5,540 nucleotides of DNA from Oscillospiraceae bacterium. Its GTDB lineage: Bacteria > Bacillota > Clostridia > Oscillospirales > Acutalibacteraceae. A program made the translations under genes and the position numbers. The stretch's first letter is position 1. The number at the start of each line of letters is the position of its first letter. The DNA lies in contig WQRM01000106.1 of NCBI GenBank assembly GCA_009786735.1, positions 1 through 5,540 of the forward strand. Direction: 5' to 3'. Below are positions 1 to 5,540 of the stretch, in pieces. Below the pieces are notes generated by a model. That model ran no database searches and was not told the origin of the DNA. It saw nothing but the letters and a program-made list of their open reading frames with translations.

Positions 1-974
1 CCGCCGTACCAGCCGCTGCCGCCGCCGCCGCCCCAAGCGGTACCATTACCGCCCAAAAGAGGTGCTCCGATACTTGCTGCGGCATTTGCAGTAGCACCAT
101 GCTGACCGCCGGCATTGTGACCACCACCACCGCCGCCGCCATCACTACCAGTATTTCCGGGGCGCGCCGTGTTCTTAGTGATATTAGTGTTCTCGGGGTT
201 GCCGCCACGGAAACCGCCGCTAACAACGCCAACTCCGGGGATATTTGTCGTGCTTTCTCCTCGCATCACTGCGCCATTGAGAATCGGATTGTATTGATGT
301 GTGGCTCCGCCCGTGAAACCAGTGCCGCCTGCATCGCCACCGCGATTGTTTGCGTGGTCGGTTGTGCCCACTTGGTTGATTCCGCCTCCGCCGCCTCCAC
401 CGCCTGCAATGGCAATGGCGTTGGCGTGTGTAGGCGCGCTACCAGTGGAAAGCACCGTTGCACCGCCACCCTCGCCGCCATGCGCCGAACCAAGGCCACC
501 GCCAGTGGCAGGTCGGTTGGTTTGAGCGGATGTTGTTCGATGCCCTGCGGCTGCAAGATGCACGTAAACTCTTGTGCCAGCCGCCAGCCAAACATAGCCC
601 ATCACCATTCCGCCGGCACCGCCCATCGCAGAACGAACATTGTTTGCGGTGCGGTTTCCAGGCCCGCCGTCGCCACCGCGAATCACAAAGGCATACCAGC
701 CTTCGCGGTAAATGTCAAGTTGGCGAGTTCCCGTGTTGGCAATCGTGATTCCCGGCACGCCAGCACCAGCATGAAAGATGTGCGTGGTTGCATGTACGAC
801 GTCAAAGCCACCAGTGGCAACCACGCCGGGTTCTAGGGGAATAAGCGGCCCCACGCCTGCCTGACCAAGACTGAAACGAAAACTATATGGTCCAAACCGT
901 GCAGCGGCAGGAATCAACAATGCCGTAATCAGCAACATAATCACCGCTACGCGCAAAAAACGATTTACTTTCAT
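1..974 (-). CDS. Exported glycine-rich protein (ALK-type glycine-rich domain-like), 3' end cut by window edge
   Basis: The frame is open from ATG 974-972 to the left edge: 324 full codons with no stop, the C-terminus missing. A Shine-Dalgarno AAGGGAG (minus strand, 983-989) lies 8 nt before the ATG. Residues 1-26 form a signal peptide: MKVNR, a hydrophobic core, then IPAAA. Residues 27-90 are a non-repetitive, beta-like stretch. From about residue 91 the protein turns glycine-rich. EGWYAFVIRGGDGG is followed by GGAGGMVMGYVWLAAGTRVYVHL, a layout typical of bacterial ALK/LTK-type glycine-rich domains. Gly runs sit at 191-198, 279-285 and 315-319, the last followed by SGWYGG. No cysteine is seen. 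It follows the TasA-like gene by 34 nt and is probably cotranscribed with it. The family resemblance is by eye. An extracellular structural or adhesive role is inferred; substrate and partner are unknown. Confidence 0.85.
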   Translation of the reverse strand, partial: MKVNRFLRVAVIMLLITALLIPAAARFGPYSFRFSLGQAGVGPLIPLEPGVVATGGFDVVHATTHIFHAGAGVPGITIANTGTRQLDIYREGWYAFVIRGGDGGPGNRTANNVRSAMGGAGGMVMGYVWLAAGTRVYVHLAAAGHRTTSAQTNRPATGGGLGSAHGGEGGGATVLSTGSAPTHANAIAIAGGGGGGGGINQVGTTDHANNRGGDAGGTGFTGGATHQYNPILNGAVMRGESTTNIPGVGVVSGGFRGGNPENTNITKNTARPGNTGSDGGGGGGGHNAGGQHGATANAAASIGAPLLGGNGTAWGGGGGSGWYG

Positions 975-1008
975 GTTAATTTCTCCCTTCAACACGTTTC
1001 AATACTAC

Positions 1009-1713
1009 TTAGAGAACATCCACCTGCACCGCAATGATGTCGTAGGCAATGCGGAACGCGCCATTGACCCAGCTGTTGGCATCAAACTCGGCCTGGTTAC
1101 CCCAAAACTTCACCCAATCATAGGTATGACGCGAGGTGTGCACTTGCAAATCAAAATAGAACCGCACGCTAGCACCCGCCGCAACATAAACACCTGCGTC
1201 GTTGTGACCTATCCCACCACCGTAATTGCCTTGTGTCTCGGTTCGCGCGGGATAAGACCGCACATTGACGATGCGCGGCTCAAGATGATCCAACGCTTCG
1301 CGGTAGTCCCAATCTTCCCCTTGCGGCTGGTGGGGGATTCGGCGGCGCGCGCCCACCGTTGCATTGTCGTGCAGTAGATTGAAAAACTCTGGCCGCATGC
1401 GCACTGAAACTTGGCTTGTGTTGGTTACGTCGATGCGAAAACTTTGTGACGTGTAGGGGTGGAAATCAACGTGCATGTTATAGTGGTTTGTTGGCCTGCC
1501 TAAATGGCTGCGCGTGCGTCGGTGCAAATACACCATGCGGTTTGTGCCGAAATTAACAGGGGTGGAGCGCACCTCGAACGCCGCAACCCGTGCTTGGTAG
1601 GTTGCCGCCGCCAGTGTAGTGTAGCGCGCCATGGTGTGTGTGAAAAGAGCGAAGCTCGGCACTGTTAGCGCAAGCAACAGAACCGCAACACGTAGCAATA
1701 TGTTCCTCTTCAT
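1009..1713 (-). CDS. TasA/camelysin (CalY)-like exported surface protein
   Basis: Complete 234-residue protein. I chose ATG 1713 because an AGAGGGAG Shine-Dalgarno lies 10 nt upstream; the in-frame TTG at 1722 sits almost against that site. The N-terminus (MKRNILLRVAVLLLALTVPSFALF) is a signal peptide. It is followed by MARYTT at 28-33 and YQARVAAFEV at 39-48, the pattern of the SipW-dependent TasA/CalY class, where a short Ala/Thr-rich linker leads into the first beta strand. The stretch SFRIDVTNTSQVSVRMRPE (91-109) resembles the 'F-V-NTS-V-V' strand of that class, and AAGASVRFYFDLQV (178-191) resembles a later strand. Family members form extracellular fibres or surface proteases, so a fibre or matrix subunit is inferred. 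It is cysteine-free, with 23 Arg and 12 His but only 2 Lys, unusual for this class. It is the first gene of an operon with the glycine-rich protein. No sipW-like peptidase is in view. Family assignment is by motif, not search. Confidence 0.8.
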   Translation of the reverse strand: MKRNILLRVAVLLLALTVPSFALFTHTMARYTTLAAATYQARVAAFEVRSTPVNFGTNRMVYLHRRTRSHLGRPTNHYNMHVDFHPYTSQSFRIDVTNTSQVSVRMRPEFFNLLHDNATVGARRRIPHQPQGEDWDYREALDHLEPRIVNVRSYPARTETQGNYGGGIGHNDAGVYVAAGASVRFYFDLQVHTSRHTYDWVKFWGNQAEFDANSWVNGAFRIAYDIIAVQVDVL

Positions 1714-1723
1714 CACTGTCAAG

Positions 1724-1731
1724 CTCCCTCT
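1724..1731 (-). promoter_or_regulatory. Ribosome binding site that decides the TasA-like gene start
   Basis: Minus-strand AGAGGGAG, 10 nt before ATG 1713 and only 1 nt before the alternative TTG 1722. The spacing excludes TTG 1722 as the main start. A second SD-like GAAGGAG lies farther upstream at 1743-1749, close to the predicted transcript start, with no ATG behind it. Confidence 0.7.
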
Positions 1732-1759
1732 TCAACGTTGGAACTCCTTCTTGTCTACT

Positions 1760-1788
1760 ATGATAGCACACTTGCGCGGCGCTGTCAA
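1760..1788 (-). promoter_or_regulatory. Sigma-A-type promoter for the exported-protein operon
   Basis: On the minus strand a perfect -35 TTGACA (1788-1783) is followed, after exactly 17 nt, by a -10 TATCAT (1765-1760) that differs from consensus at one position. The predicted transcript start is near 1753, giving a leader of about 40 nt before ATG 1713. It faces away from the plus-strand promoter at 1845-1873. Confidence 0.85.
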
Positions 1789-1844
1789 GAGCTTTGCGAA
1801 AAAAATCTTTTGGAAATTACTTTTTCTTGTGCACTTTTTTCTGT

Positions 1845-1873
1845 TTGACAAAATCCCCGTTTCGTGTTACAAT
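1845..1873 (+). promoter_or_regulatory. Sigma-A-type promoter for the short membrane-protein gene
   Basis: A perfect -35 TTGACA (1845-1850), a 17-nt spacer and a -10 TACAAT (1868-1873) with one mismatch. The predicted start is near 1880, about 25 nt before ATG 1905. The two -35 boxes of the divergent promoters are 56 nt apart, separated by an A/T-rich stretch in which I see no convincing operator. With no other good promoter before 2460, it may also supply transcription to glyQS. Confidence 0.85.
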
Positions 1874-1904
1874 ATAGGGAACTATTGGTGAAGGAGGTTC
1901 GATT

Positions 1905-2141
1905 ATGAAAAAAACGCTGTGTACGTTACTTGCGTTGGTGTTGTTGCTGGGTGGATTCGCCGTTGGGGCTTCGGCAACCTATGAAATGGACGATGCCGCG
2001 CTGCATGCTCGCGGCGAAGCATTGGCGCGTGAAACGCTTGCTGTGCTCACCGGTGATGGTTGGACAATTCACCACAGCCATGATGCCGTGCTTTCGTTCA
2101 ATGGTGATTGGCACACTTGGAACCATTTGGATGTCCCTTGA
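1905..2141 (+). CDS. Unrecognised exported protein, N-terminal part of a frame-broken gene
   Basis: ATG 1905 is preceded by AAGGAGG (1891-1897) with 7-nt spacing and lies just after a strong promoter, so expression is well supported. Read as written it gives 78 residues. MKKTLCTLLALVLLLGGFAVGASA is a clear signal peptide with an ASA cleavage motif. The mature part starts TYEMDDAALHARGEALARE (probably helical) and ends GDWHTWNHLDVP at a TGA (2139-2141). Right after this stop, another frame continues with normal codon use to 2400 and encodes hydrophobic segments. I therefore think this is the front half of one gene of about 164 residues interrupted by a one-base difference. I do not recognise the family. 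If the short form is real, it would be a small secreted peptide. Confidence 0.6.
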   Translation: MKKTLCTLLALVLLLGGFAVGASATYEMDDAALHARGEALARETLAVLTGDGWTIHHSHDAVLSFNGDWHTWNHLDVP

Positions 2142-2400
2142 AAACAGCACGAACTCGATTCACCTAACGTCGATTGCGCCCACCGCACAGCGCAGCTTGT
2201 TTAACACTCGCTTTACGCTTCGCCTGCCCGGCTCGTGGCAGGGTCCGGTTATGCTGATTTTCCTGCCCTTTACGCTGATGATCACGCTTGTTCAAAATGT
2301 CGTTATTGGCGTGGGCACGCTTTTCGGGCATATTGGAGGAGCGATAAGCTATTTCTTCTGGATAATCGTCAACGCATTTAGAGATTTTACGGGATTCTAA
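2142..2400 (+). pseudogene. C-terminal, membrane-spanning part of the frame-broken gene
   Basis: Open in the frame one base ahead of the 1905 gene, ending at TAA 2398-2400. Reading across the junction with one base removed from the CCC run at 2136-2138 gives a smooth join, DVLENSTNSIHL. The following residues read as a real protein (NTRFTLRLPGSWQG), then two hydrophobic segments: PVMLIFLPFTLMITLVQNVV, and GAISYFFWIIVNAF. In the same frame upstream, before about 2100, the translation is Cys/Met/Trp-rich and looks like an out-of-frame shadow. There is no Shine-Dalgarno before the in-frame ATGs at 2101 or 2131, so an independent gene is unlikely. The product would be a signal-peptide protein with a C-terminal membrane anchor or hairpin. 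Function unknown. It may be an intact gene carrying a sequencing indel. Confidence 0.55.
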
Positions 2401-2459
2401 ACCCTAAATTCACTGTGCCTAGAAGAACTCCGGCACACATCGATAGAAAGGTCTACGCA

Positions 2460-3857
2460 ATGAACCACACAAACAAATCCATGGAAACCATCGTTAATCT
2501 GTGCAAAGGCCGCGGATTCATCTATCCGGGCAGCGAAATTTATGGCGGGCTGGCCAACAGCTGGGACTACGGTCCGCTGGGCGCGCAGCTCAAAAAAAAC
2601 ATCAAGGATGCTTGGTGGAAGAAGTTCGTGCAAGAGTCGCCCTACAATGTGGGCGTGGATTGCGCTATCCTCATGAACAGCGAAGTGTGGAAAGCCAGCG
2701 GCCACGTGGTGAACTTCAACGATCCGCTCATCGACTGCAAGGGCTGCAAAATGCGCACCCGCGCTGATCACCTCATCGATGCTTATAATGAAAAGCACGG
2801 CATCGACATGAACGCCGACGGCTTGCCGAACGAAGCGCTCATGGAGTATATCCGCGACAACGAAATCAGCTGCCCCGGCTGCGGCAAACGAGACTTCACC
2901 GACATCCGCAAGTTCAACATGATGTTCAAAACCAAGCAGGGCGTGACGGACGACAACGCCGCCGAGATTTATCTGCGCCCCGAAACTGCGCAGGGCATGT
3001 TCGTGAACTTTAAGAATGTGCTGCGCACCACGCGCCGCAAGCTGCCGTTCGGCATCGCGCAAGTGGGCAAGAGCTTCCGCAACGAAATCACGCCCGGCAA
3101 CTTCATCTTCCGCACGCGCGAATTTGAGCAAATGGAGCTGGAGTTCTTCTGCAAGCCCGGCACGGAGCTTGAGTGGTTTGACTATTGGCGCAGCTTTTGC
3201 CGCGACTGGCTGGTTTCGCTGGGCATCAAAGAAGAAAATTTACGCCTGCGCGACCATGAGCCGGAGAAGCTCAGCCACTACAGCAACGCCACCACGGACA
3301 TTGAGTATCTGTTCCCCTTTGGCTGGGGCGAGCTGTGGGGCGTGGCGTCGCGCACAGACTTTGACCTCAAAGCGCACCAAACCGCCAGTGGGCAAGACAT
3401 GACCTACTTTGACCAAGAGGCCAACGAACATTATCATCCCTATTGCGTTGAGCCCGCGCTGGGGCTTGACCGCACCTTTCTCGTTGCGCTGTGTGATGCC
3501 TACGACGAAGAAGTGGTGGATGCCGAGAAAAACGATGTGCGCGTGGTGCTGCGCCTGCATCCGGCGATTGCGCCGGTGAAAGCCGCTGTGCTGCCGTTGA
3601 GCAAGAAGCTCGCCGAGCCCGCGCAGGAGATTTACGCGCAGCTTGCCAAGCAGTTCATGTGTGAGTACGACGACACTGGCTCTATCGGCAAACGCTACCG
3701 TCGGCAAGATGAAATCGGCACGCCGTTTTGCGTCACCGTGGACTTCGACACCGCCGAAGACGGCTGCGTGACCGTGCGCGAGCGTGACAGCATGGCACAA
3801 GTGCGTCTGCCAATTGGCGAACTTGCACAATACATCGCCGAGAAAATCGAATTTTAG
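2460..3857 (+). CDS. glyQS: Glycyl-tRNA synthetase, alpha2 (class IIa) type
   Basis: Complete 465-residue cytoplasmic enzyme that attaches glycine to tRNA-Gly using ATP. The length matches the roughly 460-residue homodimeric bacterial form, not the alpha2beta2 GlyQ/GlyS form. ATG 2460 has a GAAAGG site 8 nt upstream; an in-frame GTG at 2415 would only add 15 unconserved residues. Residues 18-42 ([25 protein letters not shown]) are the family signature. Two CxxC pairs (Cys93/96, Cys138/141) form a likely zinc site. RPETAQGMF (173-181) and motif 2 (FRNEI through [12 protein letters not shown], 206-229) form the active site. Motif 3 is EPALGLDRT (331-339), with Arg338. The C-terminal anticodon-binding domain starts near 358. 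The gene lies 59 nt after the membrane-protein frame; no T-box leader fits in that gap. No terminator precedes the 5S promoter 30 nt downstream. Confidence 0.97.
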   Translation: MNHTNKSMETIVNLCKGRGFIYPGSEIYGGLANSWDYGPLGAQLKKNIKDAWWKKFVQESPYNVGVDCAILMNSEVWKASGHVVNFNDPLIDCKGCKMRTRADHLIDAYNEKHGIDMNADGLPNEALMEYIRDNEISCPGCGKRDFTDIRKFNMMFKTKQGVTDDNAAEIYLRPETAQGMFVNFKNVLRTTRRKLPFGIAQVGKSFRNEITPGNFIFRTREFEQMELEFFCKPGTELEWFDYWRSFCRDWLVSLGIKEENLRLRDHEPEKLSHYSNATTDIEYLFPFGWGELWGVASRTDFDLKAHQTASGQDMTYFDQEANEHYHPYCVEPALGLDRTFLVALCDAYDEEVVDAEKNDVRVVLRLHPAIAPVKAAVLPLSKKLAEPAQEIYAQLAKQFMCEYDDTGSIGKRYRRQDEIGTPFCVTVDFDTAEDGCVTVRERDSMAQVRLPIGELAQYIAEKIEF

Positions 3858-3887
3858 TGGACAACACGCAGAAACGCAAAAAAGCTA

Positions 3888-3916
3888 TTGACAAGCACGG
3901 CATGGCGTGGTATAAT
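3888..3916 (+). promoter_or_regulatory. Full-consensus promoter of the 5S rRNA gene
   Basis: TTGACA (3888-3893), a 17-nt spacer and TATAAT (3911-3916): a perfect match to sigma-A consensus at both boxes and in spacing, as expected for a strongly expressed stable RNA. The predicted transcript start is near 3923, just before the leader hairpin. Confidence 0.92.
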
Positions 3917-3924
3917 GGTTAAGT

Positions 3925-3949
3925 TGCTTGCAGCGAGAGCATGCAAGCA
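3925..3949 (+). other. Leader hairpin of the 5S rRNA precursor
   Basis: A perfect 8-bp inverted repeat, TGCTTGCA (3925-3932) and TGCAAGCA (3942-3949), with a 9-nt loop. It fills nearly the whole leader between the predicted transcript start and the 5S RNA, and ends 2 nt before helix I. A role in protecting or processing the precursor 5' end is inferred. Confidence 0.7.
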
Positions 3950-3950
3950 G

Positions 3951-4068
3951 AGTTGGTGCTTATGACAACGAGGTTCCACCCGTTCCCATCCCGAACACGG
4001 TAGTTAAGCTCGTTCGTGCTGACGATACTTGGCTGGAGACGGCCCGGGAAAATAAGTCGGTGCCAACA
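3951..4068 (+). rRNA. rrf: 5S ribosomal RNA
   Basis: About 118 nt. The conserved core CACCCGTTCCCATCCCGAAC followed by ACGG and AGTTAAGCTCG is present. Helix I is visible: GTTGGTGC (3952-3959) pairs over 8 bp with GTGCCAAC (4060-4067), including two G-U pairs; CGAG/CTCG pairing inside fits helix II-III. The helix IV-V segment (CTTGGCTGGAGACGGCCCGGG with its GGAA flank) is also typical. The ends are set from helix I with a one-base overhang each side. No 16S, 23S or tRNA gene adjoins it; it has its own promoter and terminator, so it is an isolated 5S unit between glyQS and purF. It folds as a normal 5S and I see no sign of decay. Confidence 0.95.
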
Positions 4069-4074
4069 CCAAAG

Positions 4075-4103
4075 CCGTTATCCAGCAGGATAGCGGTTTT
4101 TTT
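4075..4103 (+). terminator. Rho-independent terminator after 5S rRNA
   Basis: CCGTTATCC (4075-4083) and GGATAGCGG (4088-4096) form a 9-bp stem with one G-U pair and an AGCA loop, followed by seven T (4097-4103). The flanking AAAG can extend the stem into the T run. It lies 7 nt after the 5S end and would also stop read-through from glyQS. Confidence 0.93.
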
Positions 4104-4133
4104 AATTCTTGATGCACACAACGAGGGGGATTT

Positions 4134-5540
4134 ATGGCTCTTCACGAAGAATGCGGCGTATTCGGGGTATTCAGCAACACGGATGATTTAGATGTGGCGG
4201 CGGCCGCCTACCACGGCTTGTTCGCGCTGCAACATCGCGGGCAAGAAAGCTGCGGCATCTACGTCAACGATCGCGGCGTGCAAACCGGTCACAAAGCTAA
4301 GGGCTTAGTGAATGAAGTGTTCACCGAGTCCGCGCTCAAGGGGCTGGGGCAGGGGCGCATGGCGATTGGTCATGTGCGCTATGGTAGCGCGCAAAGCAAC
4401 CGCGCGCGCAACGCACAGCCCATGCACGTGAACCACGGCAACGGCTCGCTGGTGTTGGCGCACAACGGCTGCATCACCAACGCGGGTGACCTGCGTCGCA
4501 AGTTTGAGTTCGAGGGCTGCATCTTCCACACCACGAGTGAAGCCGAAGTCATCGCCTACACCATCACGCGTGAACGGCTGATGGTGGACTCCATTGAGGA
4601 AGCAGTGCAAGAGGCCTACAACCACCTTGAGGGCGCGTTTTCCATGGTGATGATGAGCGCGCAAAAGCTCATCGCCTGCCGGGACAAGCATGGCTTTCGT
4701 CCGCTGTGCATTGGCAAGCTGGGCAAGAGCTTCATCGTTGCCAGCGAAACCTGTGCGCTGGATGCCGTGGGCGCGAAGTTCCTGCGGGACGTGCTGCCCG
4801 GCGAAATCGTGGTGATTGACCAAGGTGGTTTGCGCTCGCTGAAGACCTATGTGAACCCCGCGCATCTCAAGTGCATGTGCGTGTTTGAGTACATCTACTT
4901 CGCCCGCCCGGACTCGGTGATTGACGGCAACTCCGTGCATATTTCGCGCGAAACAGCAGGGCGAATTTTAGCGCAAACCTATAAAATCAAAGCCGACGTG
5001 GTCATCGGCGTGCCGGACAGCGGCTTGCAAGCCGCCATCGGCTATGCCAAAGAAAGCGGCATTCCCTATGCCATCGGCTTCAACAAAAACCGCTACATTG
5101 GGCGCACGTTCATCCAACCTGCGCAAGGGCAGCGCCAAAACAGCGTGAGCATCAAGCTCAACCCTGTGCCTGCGGTGGTCAAGGGCAAGCGCGTGATCAT
5201 CGTGGATGACTCCATCGTGCGCGGCACGACCACTACGCCCATTGTGCAGTTGCTGCGTGACGCCGGTGCTACGCAAGTGCACGTGATGGTCGCCTCACCG
5301 CCCTACAAATTCCCGTGCTACTACGGCACGGACGTGAAAAGCCGCGAAGACCTCATCGCCAACCGATACGACACCTTCGCGGGCATCGCCGGTGTGATTG
5401 GCGCAGACAGCGTGGGATTTTTCCCCGCCGACCAGCTGCACAAACTCGTGCGGCCGGGGCAGGGGCTTTGCACCGCCTGCTTTGATGGGGATTATCCCGT
5501 GCAGCCCAAAGGCACGCCCTTGGCAAGGTATGACAAGAAG
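4134..5540 (+). CDS. purF: Amidophosphoribosyltransferase, 3' end cut by window edge
   Basis: Catalyses the first committed step of de novo purine synthesis, making 5-phosphoribosylamine from PRPP and glutamine in the cytoplasm. ATG 4134 follows GAGGGGG (4123-4129). The frame is open for 469 codons to the edge; Bacillus-type PurF is about 476 residues, so only the last few codons are likely missing. MALHEE is a short propeptide before Cys7, the expected N-terminal nucleophile of the class II glutaminase. HVRYG (80-84) and HNG (110-112) are glutaminase motifs. VIIVDDSIVRGTTT (354-367) is the PRPP-binding loop with Asp358/Asp359. Cys249, Cys395, Cys446 and Cys449 match the four ligands of the [4Fe-4S] cluster in the Bacillus enzyme. 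The gene starts 30 nt after the 5S terminator with no strong promoter between. Other pur genes are not in view. Confidence 0.97.
   Translation, partial: MALHEECGVFGVFSNTDDLDVAAAAYHGLFALQHRGQESCGIYVNDRGVQTGHKAKGLVNEVFTESALKGLGQGRMAIGHVRYGSAQSNRARNAQPMHVNHGNGSLVLAHNGCITNAGDLRRKFEFEGCIFHTTSEAEVIAYTITRERLMVDSIEEAVQEAYNHLEGAFSMVMMSAQKLIACRDKHGFRPLCIGKLGKSFIVASETCALDAVGAKFLRDVLPGEIVVIDQGGLRSLKTYVNPAHLKCMCVFEYIYFARPDSVIDGNSVHISRETAGRILAQTYKIKADVVIGVPDSGLQAAIGYAKESGIPYAIGFNKNRYIGRTFIQPAQGQRQNSVSIKLNPVPAVVKGKRVIIVDDSIVRGTTTTPIVQLLRDAGATQVHVMVASPPYKFPCYYGTDVKSREDLIANRYDTFAGIAGVIGADSVGFFPADQLHKLVRPGQGLCTACFDGDYPVQPKGTPLARYDKK

Noticed and set aside
15..32. Tandem GCC triplets, considered as a microsatellite or phase-variation tract
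   Set aside because: They are glycine codons of the minus-strand gene. Triplet changes would keep the frame, and the glycine codons elsewhere are mixed, so no slippage tract is evident.
99..836. Long plus-strand open frame, 245 codons, Ala/Thr/Cys-rich
   Set aside because: It is the complement of the glycine-rich gene; GGN codons read backwards give NCC codons without stops. The minus-strand frame has an RBS, signal peptide and domain-like pattern.
1553..1771. Minus-strand frame with an SD-like GAAGGAG (1743-1749) and a TTG start 8 nt later, a possible leader peptide
   Set aside because: It overlaps the TasA-like gene out of frame, would need a TTG start, and the translation is low-complexity without a recognisable feature.
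1930..2130. Front half of the plus-strand frame that ends at 2400
   Set aside because: Before about 2100 it is rich in Cys, Met and Trp, lacks an RBS and overlaps the well-supported signal-peptide frame. Only its later part looks coding.
2414..2437. Hairpin TGTGCC/GGCACA before glyQS, considered as a terminator or attenuator
   Set aside because: The stem is only 6 bp with a 12-nt loop and no T run follows it.
2397..3131. Minus-strand open frame of 244 codons
   Set aside because: Antisense shadow of glyQS, whose family signatures are unmistakable on the plus strand.
3240..3830. Minus-strand open frame of 196 codons
   Set aside because: Antisense shadow of the 3' half of glyQS; His- and Val-rich translation typical of such shadows.
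3928..4191. Plus-strand open frame of 87 codons
   Set aside because: It runs through the 5S rRNA and its terminator and is non-coding.
4305..5282. Two minus-strand open frames (4305-4940 and 4968-5282)
   Set aside because: Antisense shadows of purF, with no RBS or family signal.

Overview
The window looks like a chromosomal segment of a low-copy-repeat, moderately GC-rich Firmicute of the Clostridia type. The signs are strong ribosome binding sites, consensus sigma-A promoters, an alpha2-type glycyl-tRNA synthetase, a PurF with a cleavable propeptide and Fe-S cysteines, and an exported protein resembling the TasA/CalY class. This placement is inferred; no marker here fixes the genus.

Left part (1-1713, minus strand): a two-gene exported-protein operon. 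The first gene (1009-1713) encodes a TasA/camelysin-like beta-rich surface protein. The second, 34 nt further on, encodes a glycine-rich protein that runs off the left edge (1-974). Its glycine blocks and short flanking motifs resemble the ALK-type glycine-rich domain. Together they suggest an extracellular fibre, matrix or cell-surface layer. No signal peptidase or sortase gene is visible in the window.

Middle (1714-2400): an AT-rich divergent control region with two back-to-back promoters, each with a TTGACA -35 box and a 17-nt spacer. The plus-strand promoter drives a short secreted/membrane protein gene whose reading frame is broken near 2139. The N-terminal half, with its signal peptide, is in one frame and a C-terminal half with two hydrophobic segments is in another. 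This is either a pseudogene, a one-base sequence error or, less likely, a +1 recoding site.

Right part (2460-5540, plus strand): housekeeping genes. These are a complete glycyl-tRNA synthetase (2460-3857), a solitary 5S rRNA gene with its own consensus promoter, leader hairpin and terminator (3888-4103), and an almost complete purF (4134 to the right edge). The 5S gene has no 16S, 23S or tRNA neighbour in view. purF begins 30 nt after the 5S terminator with no strong promoter in the gap.

Most of the right half is ordinary. The parts worth attention are the paired exported proteins on the left, the frame-broken membrane protein between them and glyQS, and the free-standing 5S unit placed between a tRNA synthetase gene and a purine gene. 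I see no CRISPR array, insertion sequence, tRNA or phage gene.
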